A stretch of DNA of 64,000 nt from Streptosporangiaceae bacterium NEAU-GS5 (GTDB lineage Bacteria; Actinomycetota; Actinomycetes; Streptosporangiales; Streptosporangiaceae), in NCBI GenBank assembly GCA_017592665.1, contig JAGFNW010000022.1, positions 1 to 64,000 on the forward strand, read 5' to 3'. A program made the position numbers and the translations under genes. Below are positions 7,405-15,226 of this stretch, piece after piece; the stretch's first letter is position 1; every line of letters starts with the position of its first letter. The notes under the pieces are model-generated. The model was not told the DNA's origin and searched no databases. It worked only from the letters and a program-made list of their open reading frames with translations.

Positions 7405-8567
7405 CCGACGACCCTGCGGAGGATGCGGCGAGCGGTGCTCTGGATGTGCACTTCGTCCGGCCCGTCGTAGAGGCGGGCCTCGCGGGCGTGCCGGTACATC
7501 CGCGACAGCGGCAGGTCGTCGGTGAGGCCGGCCGCCCCGTGGACCTGGATGGCGCGGTCGATGACGTTGTGCAGCATCCGGGCGCCGACGACCTTGATCG
7601 CGCCGATCTCGATCCGGGCCTGGTCGCCCGCGTCGATCCGTTCGGCGGCCTGGAGCGTGAGCTGGCGGGCGGCCTGGATCTCCACGTACGAGTCGAACAC
7701 GTGCTGCTGCATGAGCTGTTTCGCCGAGAGCGGCTCGCCGAACGCGACGCGGGACTCGAGGCGCGCGCACATCAGCTCGAACGCCCGCTGGGCCTGGCCG
7801 AGCCAGCGCATGCAGTGGAAGATCCGCCCGGGGCCGAGCCGATCCTGCGCGATGACGAAGCCGAGGCCGCGCGGGCCGAGCAGGTTGTCGGCCGGGACGT
7901 GGACGTCCTCGTAGGCGACCTCGCAGTGGCCGCCGTGCAGGCCGAGCACCGGGGTCTCGCGGACGATCCGGTAGCCGGGCGTGTCCGTCGGGACGATGAT
8001 CATGCTGAAGGCGTGGTGCGCGGCCACGTCGTCCGGCTCGGTGCGGCACATCACGGTCGTGTACGCGGCGACCGCCGCCCCCGTCGTGAACCATTTGCGG
8101 CCGCGGATGACCCAGTGGTCGCCGTCGAGCTCGGCGGTGGTGCGGAGCCCGGTCGGGTCGGATCCGGCGACCTCGGGCTCGGTCATGGCGAAGCTCGGCG
8201 ACAGCTCGCCCGCGACCATCGGGGTCAGATAGCGCTCGCGCAGGTGCTGAGGAGCGTATTTGTGCAGCATCAGCGAGTCCTGCAAGGTGAACGTGCCGAG
8301 GGCGAGCTGCCCCCATTCGCTGCGGCCCTGGACCTCGTTGACGTAGACGTAGTCGAGGAAGGGCAGCCCGCCGCCGCCCAGCTCGGCGGGGTGGCCGAGC
8401 GCCCACAGCCCGGCCGCCTTGGCCTCGCGGCGCAGCTCGAGCAGGGTGTCGCGGGACTGCTCGCCGCCGGCGTTGAGCACGGCTTCGGCCGGCTCGACGC
8501 GCTCGGTCATGAAGGCGTGCACCTCGTCGCGGATCTTGCGGATCCGGTCAGGAACCGGGAACAGCAT
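7401..8567 (-). CDS. Acyl-CoA dehydrogenase
   Basis: A 388-aa FAD enzyme of the acyl-CoA dehydrogenase superfamily that introduces the alpha-beta double bond into an acyl-CoA. The family signatures FAMTEPEVAGSDPTG (about 128-142) and GRKWFTTGA (about 157) are present, with the C-terminal IQVHGAAGLTDDLPLSRMYR and ARLYDGPDEVH. The length is normal. Its ATG shares one base with the stop of the CMD gene (TGATG), indicating translational coupling. It is the last gene of the 9794-7401 operon with the VOC and CMD genes. The substrate is unknown. Confidence 0.9.
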   Translation of the reverse strand: MLFPVPDRIRKIRDEVHAFMTERVEPAEAVLNAGGEQSRDTLLELRREAKAAGLWALGHPAELGGGGLPFLDYVYVNEVQGRSEWGQLALGTFTLQDSLMLHKYAPQHLRERYLTPMVAGELSPSFAMTEPEVAGSDPTGLRTTAELDGDHWVIRGRKWFTTGAAVAAYTTVMCRTEPDDVAAHHAFSMIIVPTDTPGYRIVRETPVLGLHGGHCEVAYEDVHVPADNLLGPRGLGFVIAQDRLGPGRIFHCMRWLGQAQRAFELMCARLESRVAFGEPLSAKQLMQQHVFDSYVEIQAARQLTLQAAERIDAGDQARIEIGAIKVVGARMLHNVIDRAIQVHGAAGLTDDLPLSRMYRHAREARLYDGPDEVHIQSTARRILRRVVG

Positions 8568-9208
8568 CAGCCCTCCCCTGCCAGGTCGGCGGCGATGTCG
8601 CGGTTGCCGTAGCCTTCGGGCGCGGCCACCTCCACCACGGCCTCAGGACGGTCGTCGAACTCCAGGCGGAGCGCCTTCGCCATCGTGGCGTGCATGTCGT
8701 ACATGCAGGTGATGTAGGTGAGCTGCAGGATCTCCTGGTCGGACAGGTGCTCTTTGAGCGCGTCGAACACCTCGTCGGGCACGCGCCCGCCGCTGAGGAC
8801 AAGGCCGTCGGTGTAGGCGAGCACGGTCCGCTCCAGCCGCGAGTAGCAGTCGGCGACCTGCCAGTGCGGGATCGCCTGGATCTTCTCCTCCGGCATGCCG
8901 AGCGCGCGCATCTGCTTGCAGTGCTGCGAGAAGACGAACTGGCTGCCGCGCGCCCAGCCGGCCCGGCACTGGCCGAGCTCGCGGAGGGCCGGGTCGAGCG
9001 TGGCGTTGCGGTAGAGGGCGAAGCCGCGTACGGCATGGCGGAAGACGTCCGGCGACTGGGCGAACACCGTCCACCAGTCGCCCGGGGAGCCGGTCGCCGT
9101 GCCGTGGTCCACGGCCGGGTCGCGGTCGGGGGCGAACAGGTGATCGTAGAAGTAGAGGATCCGCTCATCGCCGACCTCCGCGCGCGGGACTTCACGCAGG
9201 CGAGGCAT
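8567..9208 (-). CDS. Carboxymuconolactone decarboxylase family protein
   Basis: A 213-aa alpha-helical CMD/AhpD-fold protein. The HCKQMRALGMPEEK segment (about 95) corresponds to the core helix, though only one cysteine of the redox CxxC pair of AhpD-like members is present. It is therefore closer to the decarboxylase-like or uncharacterised branch. The start at 9208 is preferred over a longer frame because AGGAGGGGGA precedes it. It overlaps the VOC gene by 17 bp and the acyl-CoA dehydrogenase by 1 bp, so the three genes are co-translated. A role in the breakdown of a ring-derived or lipid intermediate is inferred from the neighbours. Confidence 0.8.
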   Translation of the reverse strand: MPRLREVPRAEVGDERILYFYDHLFAPDRDPAVDHGTATGSPGDWWTVFAQSPDVFRHAVRGFALYRNATLDPALRELGQCRAGWARGSQFVFSQHCKQMRALGMPEEKIQAIPHWQVADCYSRLERTVLAYTDGLVLSGGRVPDEVFDALKEHLSDQEILQLTYITCMYDMHATMAKALRLEFDDRPEAVVEVAAPEGYGNRDIAADLAGEG

Positions 9209-9794
9209 GTTCCCCCTCCTCAACCGAGGATCTGTCGGCCGACATGGTGCGATCGGCTGCCGTTTTCGGTGTGTGCGACACGTCGGCGGCCGTGAACGCC
9301 CGCGTCCAGCAGGCGAACTCCAGCAGGATCCCGTCTGGATCCTGGAAGTAGAAGGACCGGACGAACACGCCGTCGTGCATGTCGCGGGCCACGCCGTACG
9401 CACTGTCGTCGTGGTTGAGGATCGGGCTGACCTCGATGCCCTTGGCCTTGATCCGCCGCCGGTAGTCCTCGAACCTGTCGGCGGGCACGTGGAAGGCGAC
9501 GTGGTTCATCGAGCCGACGGCGCTGAGCAGCTCGCCCTGCTCGGGGCGGGTCTTCGGCGCGGAGATGCCGGGCATCGCGTCGGGCGCGTCGGGGAACCAG
9601 AAGAAGGCGAGGCAGTCGCCGCCACCGCAGTCGAAGAAGAAGTGCTGGCCCATGCCGCCCGGCAGATCCAGGGTCTTGATCAGCGGCATGCCGAGCAGGC
9701 CGGAGTAGAAGTCGATGGTGCGCCGCATGTCGGACGACACGAGCGCCAGGTGGTTGATGCCGCCGAGCTCGAACTCGGGGTTGGTGACACCCAT
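9192..9794 (-). CDS. VOC-family (glyoxalase/extradiol dioxygenase-like) protein
   Basis: A 200-aa vicinal-oxygen-chelate protein with two beta-alpha-beta-beta-beta modules. GINHLALVSSDMRRTIDFYSGLLGMPL (about 11-36) starts the first, and MNHVAFHVPADRFEDYRRR (about 96) the second. Metal ligands are plausible at His15, His98 and the Glu of DPDGILLEF (about 168). Members act as dioxygenases, isomerases or lyases. First gene of the VOC-CMD-acyl-CoA dehydrogenase operon and divergent from a TetR gene. The C-terminal tail after residue 175 is low in conservation. Confidence 0.8.
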   Translation of the reverse strand: MGVTNPEFELGGINHLALVSSDMRRTIDFYSGLLGMPLIKTLDLPGGMGQHFFFDCGGGDCLAFFWFPDAPDAMPGISAPKTRPEQGELLSAVGSMNHVAFHVPADRFEDYRRRIKAKGIEVSPILNHDDSAYGVARDMHDGVFVRSFYFQDPDGILLEFACWTRAFTAADVSHTPKTAADRTMSADRSSVEEGEHASPA

Positions 9795-9823
9795 GAGACC
9801 TCCTCGGGAGCGGGCCTCCCTGG

Positions 9824-9848
9824 AGTTGACTTGACAGTCATATCAACT
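9824..9848. promoter_or_regulatory. Probable TetR operator between divergent operons
   Basis: AGTTGA (9824-9829) and TCAACT (9843-9848) form an inverted repeat. Nested within it is TGACT-TGAC-AGTCA (9827-9840). It lies 30 bp upstream of the VOC gene and 54 bp upstream of the preferred TetR start, the expected position for an autoregulated TetR repressor. Confidence 0.55.
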
Positions 9849-9901
9849 TGATCGATGCTCAGATCCTGTTCCTGACACCGTCGGATGTCAACGGGAGGGG
9901 C

Positions 9902-10513
9902 ATGCAGCCGCCGCCGCTCACCGAGCGCGGGGCCCGGACGAGGGAGCGCCTCATCACCGCCGCGCGGGAGGTGTTCGAGGAGCGCGGCTTCATCGACACC
10001 CGGATCGCGCACATCACCAGGCACGCCATGGTGGCGTACGGGTCCTTCTACACCTACTTCCCGTCCAAGGACGCGATCTTCCTGGAGATCGCCGACCGCC
10101 TCTTCAACGAGATGACGCGGCAGGCCCAGGCGTTCTCCGGGGCCGGGCTCTCGCCGGCCGCGCGGATCCGCCGCGCCAACCGCGCCTACTACGAGGCCTA
10201 CCTGCGCAACGCGAAGATGATGGCGATCATCGAGCAGGTCGCCACGTTCAACGAGGAGTTCCAGGAGATGCGGCGCAAGCACCGCGCCCTTCTGATCGGA
10301 CGGTCCGCGGCGGCCATCGAGCGGTGGCAGCGGGCCGGGCTGGTCGCCGACGACCTCGACCCCGAGATGACGGCCCGCGCCCTCGCCGCGATGGTCGACC
10401 ACACCCTCTACCTCTGGCTCGTCCAAGGCGACGACCCGCCCGGCATCGAGCGGCTCCTCGACACCCTCGACACGCTCAACCTCCGCGCCCTCGGCCTGCC
10501 CCCGGACGCCTGA
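9902..10513 (+). CDS. TetR-family transcriptional regulator
   Basis: A 203-aa repressor. The HTH is clear in the first 60 residues (AAREVFEERGFIDTRIAHITRHA, then VAYGSFYTYFPSKDAIFLE). The C-terminal helical domain, which would bind an acyl-CoA-like ligand, is unassigned. The ATG at 9902 is preferred because GGGAGGGG precedes it; an in-frame ATG at 9848 lacks a ribosome site and would fall within the operator. It probably controls the divergent VOC-CMD-dehydrogenase operon and the kinase gene that follows 19 bp downstream. Confidence 0.85.
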   Translation: MQPPPLTERGARTRERLITAAREVFEERGFIDTRIAHITRHAMVAYGSFYTYFPSKDAIFLEIADRLFNEMTRQAQAFSGAGLSPAARIRRANRAYYEAYLRNAKMMAIIEQVATFNEEFQEMRRKHRALLIGRSAAAIERWQRAGLVADDLDPEMTARALAAMVDHTLYLWLVQGDDPPGIERLLDTLDTLNLRALGLPPDA

Positions 10514-10532
10514 CCTCGAGGAGGCCCTCGGA

Positions 10533-11879
10533 ATGCCGGAGACCACGCCACTCGCCGACCAACTGGCCGGCCAACTGGCCGACCTCGTGGGATCGGAGAC
10601 GGTGACCGGCCTCCGCCGGCTGTCGGGCGGGGCGAGCCGCGAGACGTGGGCGTTCGACGCCGACGGCCGTGCCCTGATCGTGCGCCGCGATCCGCCTGCT
10701 CCTCTCGACCCGACGGCCATGGCGCGTGAGGCCGCCCTCCTGTCGGCCGCGGCGCAGGCGGGCGTGCCCGTCCCCCGGCTCGTGGACCACGGCCCGTCGC
10801 TGCTCGGCACGGCGTACCTGATCATGGAATGGCTGGACGGCGAGACCATCCCGCGGCGGCTGCTTCGCGACGAGCGGTTCGCCGGGATCCGGCCGCGGCT
10901 GGCCCGGGAGCTCGGCACGATCCTGGCGCGGCTGCACACCATCCCGCCCGAGGCTGTGCCCGGACTGCCGGGCGGCGACCCACTCGACGGCATCGCCGCG
11001 GCCTATGAGGCCTTCGCCGAGCCCCGGCCCGCCGTTGAGCTGGCCCTGCGCTGGCTGGCGCGGCACCGTCCAGCCTCGGCCGGACGCCGCGCGCTCGTGC
11101 ACGGCGACTTCCGCAACGGCAACCTGATGATCGACCCGGCGGGCGTGCGGGGCGTGCTGGATTGGGAGCTGGCCCACGCCGGCGACCCCTACGAGGACCT
11201 CGGCTGGCTGTGCGTGAAATCGTGGCGGTTCGGCGCCCCGCACCCGGTCGGCGGGTTCGGCTCGCGGCAGGAGTTGCTCGAGGGGTACGCCGCGGGCGGC
11301 GGCACCCCGCCGGAGCCCGACGTGCTGCGCTGGTGGGAGGTCTACGGCACGCTCCGGTGGGCCGTGCTCTGCCGCCACCAGGCCGGCCGCTATCTCGACG
11401 GCTCCGACCGCTCGATCGAGTACGCCATGCTCGGCCGCCGGGTCTGTGAACAGGAGCACGACCTCCTGCTCGCCCTGGGACTGACCGCCCCGATCACCGT
11501 CCCCGACCCGCTCGACGCCGCCACCTCCGGCGAGGCGTCCGCTCCGCACGACCGGCCGAACGCGGCCGAGCTGATCGAGGCGGTCGGCGCGTTCCTGGAG
11601 AGCGCGGCCCAGCCCGACGAGCGGCTGCGCTTCCATGCCCGGGTCGCCGCGGCCGCCCTGCGGGTCGCCCGGCGTGAGCTGCTGCTCGGCGAGGCGCACC
11701 AGGCCGCGCACCGCGCGCGCCTGAGCAGCGTGGGCTGCGCCGACGACGCGGACCTGGCCCAGGGCATCCGCGCCGGCGCGTTCGACAACCGCATGAACGA
11801 GGTCGTCGAGGTGGTCCGCGCCTGCGTCGTCGACAAGCTGACGGTCGCCAACCCGCGCTATCTGTCCATGCCTGGTTAG
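10533..11879 (+). CDS. Phosphotransferase (APH family) fused to a DUF6285 domain
   Basis: A 448-aa two-domain protein. Residues 1-320 are an aminoglycoside-phosphotransferase/ACAD10-type kinase: LSGGASRETW glycine loop (about 30), catalytic loop VHGDFRNGNLMID (about 189) and metal-binding VLDWELAHAGDP (about 208). Such kinases near acyl-CoA dehydrogenases phosphorylate hydroxyacyl-CoAs. Residues 340-440 (RPNAAELIEAVGAFLES, then FHARVAAAALRVARREL) form a DUF6285 helical domain that is normally a separate protein encoded next to the kinase. The neighbouring dehydrogenase genes support a role in lipid or steroid side-chain metabolism. It follows TetR by 19 bp, with GAGGAGG ahead of the start. 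Confidence 0.8.
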   Translation: MPETTPLADQLAGQLADLVGSETVTGLRRLSGGASRETWAFDADGRALIVRRDPPAPLDPTAMAREAALLSAAAQAGVPVPRLVDHGPSLLGTAYLIMEWLDGETIPRRLLRDERFAGIRPRLARELGTILARLHTIPPEAVPGLPGGDPLDGIAAAYEAFAEPRPAVELALRWLARHRPASAGRRALVHGDFRNGNLMIDPAGVRGVLDWELAHAGDPYEDLGWLCVKSWRFGAPHPVGGFGSRQELLEGYAAGGGTPPEPDVLRWWEVYGTLRWAVLCRHQAGRYLDGSDRSIEYAMLGRRVCEQEHDLLLALGLTAPITVPDPLDAATSGEASAPHDRPNAAELIEAVGAFLESAAQPDERLRFHARVAAAALRVARRELLLGEAHQAAHRARLSSVGCADDADLAQGIRAGAFDNRMNEVVEVVRACVVDKLTVANPRYLSMPG

Positions 11880-11909
11880 GGGCGGTGCGACGGGCTCAAT
11901 CCACGGTCG

Positions 11910-11941
11910 TTCCACCCGCTTCCACACCGCTTCCACACCGC
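11910..11941. repeat. Three tandem copies of TTCCACACCGC-like unit
   Basis: TTCCACCCGC (11910-11919) is followed by two identical TTCCACACCGC units (11920-11930 and 11931-11941), 31 bp after the kinase-DUF6285 stop. It lies in the 293-bp gap before the convergent thiolase-like gene. The rest of that gap (11942-12172) shows no gene, only a GC-rich stretch. Function is unknown. Confidence 0.7.
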
Positions 11942-12172
11942 GCGGGCACATTTGTGCGCAGCCTGCCGGCGGTGAAGACCGTCCGCGTGCTCGCGGGCCG
12001 TTGGCTCTGTAGGACGCAGACAGACCCTTGGGAGCGTGTCGGATGAGCGCGGGACGATCCGCCGGCAGGCAAAGGCGGGACGGTTCAGGACCGGAAGCGC
12101 GTTGATGATCTTGTGCGGTGGCTTCGCTTGTGCCCGGGCGGGCCACCGCGCAAGATCTTCAGCGCACTTCCG

Positions 12173-13729
12173 CTATTCGGCCGTCACCCGGTTGCCGAAC
12201 TCGGAGGATCGCACGTACACCGGCCGGCCGATCGGCTCGCCCGTGCCGAGCAGGGCGAGCATCCGCTCGTCGCCGTCGGTGGTCCGGGCGATGAAGCGGC
12301 GGCCGTCGCCTTCGAGGCGGCCGATCACGATCCCGGTCCGCTTTCCGTTGCGGCCGTGCTTGACGGTGTAGGTCTCGATCACTGCCCGGCCGTCGGCCTG
12401 GATCGCCTGCTCCACAGCGGGCCAGGAGTCGATCTCCGCCTGCAGCGCGGCGCTGTCGTCGGCCCGCCACGGCGCCGGGCGGGTCGAGTAGACCCCGACC
12501 GAGTATTTGCTCAGCGAGCCGCCGTTGGCGCCGACCATCCCGTACGCCCCGGGCTGGGCGCGCAGCCGCTGGACCGTCTCGGCGATGGCGTGCATGGAGT
12601 AGTTGTTGCCCGCGCCACCGAAGAACGGCAGCCCGCCGGTGACCGTGAGCTCGCGCGAGCCGTCGGCGGGCAGGCCGAGGCCGTCGCAGATGTTCGAGAC
12701 GGCGATCGGGAAGCAGCTGTACAGGTCGATCGTGGCCAGGTCGCCGGCGGCGACTTCGGCCAGCTCCAGCGCGTGGCGTGCCGCCATGACCGAGGCGGGT
12801 GACGTGCTGAGGTCGGCCCGGTCGAGCAGGTCGCGTTCGCGCAGGTCGGCGTGGCCGTGCAGGAAGACCCACCGGTCCCTCGGCACGCCCAGCCGCGCGG
12901 CCTCGGCCACGGACATGAGCAATACGGCCGCACCCTGGTTGACCTTCTCGCGTGCCACGACATACCGCGTATATGGCTCGGCGATCAGCCGGTTCCGCTC
13001 GCTCGGGGTGACGAGCTCCTCGGCCGTGCGCTCGACGGGGGCCGCGGCGTGCCGATTGGCCGCGGCGACCTTCGTGAACGGCGCGAACAGCGCGCCCATG
13101 CCCGCCGCGTACTCCTGCCGGGTCTGCCCGAGGCGGGCGCGCCGGGCGTTGTCGAACAGCGCGTATTGGCTGGCCGCGCTGGTCAGCCCATGGGCGATCT
13201 GGTGCTGGGAGACCAGGCCGTCGAGGCCGTGGCCGCGGTCTTCGAGGTCGCCCTCGACGGTCTCGCTGAAATCGGGCCGGTCGGCGCCTTCCAGGAGAAG
13301 CCGCATGGTCGAGATGGCCTCGGATCCGAAGATCAGGGCCGCCCGGCAACCCCCGCCGGCGATGGTCGCCGCCAGCTCGTTGACCAGGTGCTGCGGCCCC
13401 TGGCCCCCGACGACCTCGAGGATGGCCCGCTTCGGGGCGGCGCCGACGCGCACGGCGACCGAGCGGGGATAGTTGGTGGATCTGCCGAGAGGCGCCGGCA
13501 CGCCGGGCACGGAGATCTCGAACTGGCGCACGCCGGCCACCGTGTCGATCGCGGCCGATATGGCGGCGGCATCCGCGCCCGTGTCGGTGATCGCCTCACG
13601 CGCCGCGGCTGCGGCGAGTTCGACGGCCGACCGGCGCTGGTAGCCGGGATCGCCGATCCGCTCCGACGACTGCCCGACCCCGACGATCACCGGCGTTCGC
13701 GGGTCGAGCCCCTCGAAGGTCGTTTCCAC
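12173..13729 (-). CDS. Thiolase-like acetyl-CoA acetyltransferase family protein (SCP2-type)
   Basis: A 518-aa thiolase-fold protein. The N-terminal part (TPVIVGVGQSSERIGDP) and core GGQGPQHLVNELAATIAGG (about 109) align with SCP2-thiolase relatives. The nucleophilic cysteine normally expected in this segment is absent, while DLYSCFPIAVSN (about 336) and GNNYSMHAIAE (about 367) are present. It may therefore bind or condense acyl-CoA without classical thiolysis. A C-terminal OB-like extension (VKHGRNGKRTGIVIGRLEGD) resembles DUF35-type acyl-CoA-binding tails. It sits downstream of and convergent with the kinase gene and fits the lipid-catabolic group. Confidence 0.75.
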   Translation of the reverse strand: METTFEGLDPRTPVIVGVGQSSERIGDPGYQRRSAVELAAAAAREAITDTGADAAAISAAIDTVAGVRQFEISVPGVPAPLGRSTNYPRSVAVRVGAAPKRAILEVVGGQGPQHLVNELAATIAGGGCRAALIFGSEAISTMRLLLEGADRPDFSETVEGDLEDRGHGLDGLVSQHQIAHGLTSAASQYALFDNARRARLGQTRQEYAAGMGALFAPFTKVAAANRHAAAPVERTAEELVTPSERNRLIAEPYTRYVVAREKVNQGAAVLLMSVAEAARLGVPRDRWVFLHGHADLRERDLLDRADLSTSPASVMAARHALELAEVAAGDLATIDLYSCFPIAVSNICDGLGLPADGSRELTVTGGLPFFGGAGNNYSMHAIAETVQRLRAQPGAYGMVGANGGSLSKYSVGVYSTRPAPWRADDSAALQAEIDSWPAVEQAIQADGRAVIETYTVKHGRNGKRTGIVIGRLEGDGRRFIARTTDGDERMLALLGTGEPIGRPVYVRSSEFGNRVTAE

Positions 13730-13779
13730 CCCTCAACCCCATCACACCGGCCCCGGCAGTGCGCTATAGCCTGCTTTCC

Positions 13780-13787
13780 GATATATC
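13780..13787. promoter_or_regulatory. Possible PadR operator
   Basis: GATATATC is a perfect 8-bp palindrome, 10 bp upstream of the PadR start, in an otherwise GC-rich gap. PadR repressors often recognise AT-rich ATAT-centred palindromes. It could also be part of a -10 region. Assignment rests on position and symmetry only. Confidence 0.4.
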
Positions 13788-13796
13788 CTTGAACGC

Positions 13797-14150
13797 ATGG
13801 CAAGACGGGTGATGACGGAGCAGGCGTTCTTTGTGCTCACCGCGCTCGCCGACGAGCCGCGGCACGGCTACGGGATCGTGCGGGAGGTCGACGAGCTGTC
13901 CGGCGGCCGGGTGCGGCTCAAGGTCGGCACCCTCTACGGCGTGCTCGACCGGCTGGCCGCCGATGGGCTGGTGGTGCTCAACCGGGAAGAGGTGTGGCAG
14001 GGCCGGCTGCGCCGCTACTACCGGCTGACCGACTCCGGTGCGGCGGCGCTGGAAGCCGAGGCCGTACGGCTGGCCGAAAACGTCAGAAGCGCCAAGGATC
14101 GCCTCAGCGCACGCCACGGACGCGCCGCCACGGCGGGAGGATCGGCATGA
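13797..14150 (+). CDS. PadR-family transcriptional regulator
   Basis: A 117-aa winged-helix protein with the PadR hallmark HGYGIVREVDELSGG (about 23-37), then KVGTLYGVLDRLAADGLV and RRYYRLTDSGAAALE in the wing. Short PadR proteins of this type repress a co-transcribed membrane gene. The stop codon overlaps the ATG of the membrane protein (ATGA), so the two are translationally coupled. The palindrome at 13780 is its probable site. Confidence 0.85.
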   Translation: MARRVMTEQAFFVLTALADEPRHGYGIVREVDELSGGRVRLKVGTLYGVLDRLAADGLVVLNREEVWQGRLRRYYRLTDSGAAALEAEAVRLAENVRSAKDRLSARHGRAATAGGSA

Positions 14151-15226
14151 GCCTGCTCGAGGACAACTATCGCAGCGTGCTCCGGCTGCTGCCGGCCGCC
14201 TACCGCGCGCAGCGCGAAGAGGAGATGGTCTCGGCGTTCATGGAGAGCGTCGGCGACGCCGACGACCCCGACGTGCTCAAACCGAGCTGGGCGGAGATCG
14301 CCAGCGTGGCCGCGCTGTCGGTGCGGATCCGGCTCGGCGGGGTCGGCGCGGCGCCGCGGTGGTTCGCCTGGGGTGAGACGGTCCGGCTGGTGGCGCTGCT
14401 CGGGCTGGTCTTCCAGACGGTGATCAGCTGTGTGTACGCCGGAGGCCTGCTCCTGCTGTATGCCAAGGTCCACTCCCCCGGCGCCCACTATGAGCCGGAC
14501 ACCGGGCCGGGCGGGGCGGTGGGGCCGATCGGCGACATCGCGCAGACCCTCGCCGGAGGCCTGTGGATCGCGGCGCTGGCGGCGCTGCTCTACGGGCGTG
14601 TCCACGCCGCCAAGGTGGTCGCCTTGATCGCGGTCGCGCTTCAGCTCTACTTCGTCGCCGCCATCGTCGCGAACGACCCCTACTGGTGGGAGACGCTCCA
14701 GCGCAAGGGCTCCTACGCGCTGCTGTCCCTGGTGTCGATCACGGCCCTGACGGCGGGGTTCCACCGCGACGCCCCGCCTGTCCGCCGGGGAGGATGGCTC
14801 TCGGAGCCGGCCCTCGGGGCGGGCGCGCTGCTGTCGGTGGCGGTGGGCGTGGCGGGCGTCCAGCTCGATCGCCGGCCGTGGTCGTGGGCCTGGTTCGACG
14901 CGCCGGGGCTCGCCGGCCCGATGATCGTGATTGCGGGCGCCGCCTATCTGGGCGTGCACGCGTACGCGCCGGACCGCCGCACGCCGGCCTGGCCGCTCGC
15001 CCTGGCGATCCTGGCGGCGCCCGTGCTGTGCGCCCGGGTGGCCGGTCTCAACTTCTCCTCCGACGACGCGATCACCCGTGCGGTGAACGCGGTCATGCTC
15101 GGCCAGAGCCTGGCCGTCACCTTCGTCGGCCTGGTCCTGCTGGTCGTGGGCGCGAGGGCGCTTCCGGCCTCAGAGCGCGTCGCCGATGCGGGTCCCCTCG
15201 TCAACGAGGCGGACGGCAGCGCCTGA
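14147..15226 (+). CDS. Polytopic membrane protein coupled to PadR
   Basis: A 359-aa integral membrane protein of unknown function. A 70-residue cytoplasmic N-terminal segment (YRSVLRLLPAAYRAQREEEM, the 'permease prefix'-like region often found after PadR genes) precedes about eight hydrophobic helices, for example LVALLGLVFQTVISCVYAGG and VVALIAVALQLYFVAAIVA. The ATG at 14147 overlaps the PadR stop. Its last 57 bp overlap the convergent oxidoreductase gene, an unusually long tail-to-tail overlap. A role in transport or stress sensing can only be guessed. Confidence 0.75.
   Translation: MSLLEDNYRSVLRLLPAAYRAQREEEMVSAFMESVGDADDPDVLKPSWAEIASVAALSVRIRLGGVGAAPRWFAWGETVRLVALLGLVFQTVISCVYAGGLLLLYAKVHSPGAHYEPDTGPGGAVGPIGDIAQTLAGGLWIAALAALLYGRVHAAKVVALIAVALQLYFVAAIVANDPYWWETLQRKGSYALLSLVSITALTAGFHRDAPPVRRGGWLSEPALGAGALLSVAVGVAGVQLDRRPWSWAWFDAPGLAGPMIVIAGAAYLGVHAYAPDRRTPAWPLALAILAAPVLCARVAGLNFSSDDAITRAVNAVMLGQSLAVTFVGLVLLVVGARALPASERVADAGPLVNEADGSA

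Noticed and set aside
4912-8406. A 1164-codon open frame on the minus strand opposite helR and the acyl-CoA dehydrogenase
   Set aside because: It is Arg/Pro/Gly-rich with no recognisable domain and is the GC-driven shadow of strong genes with clear motifs.
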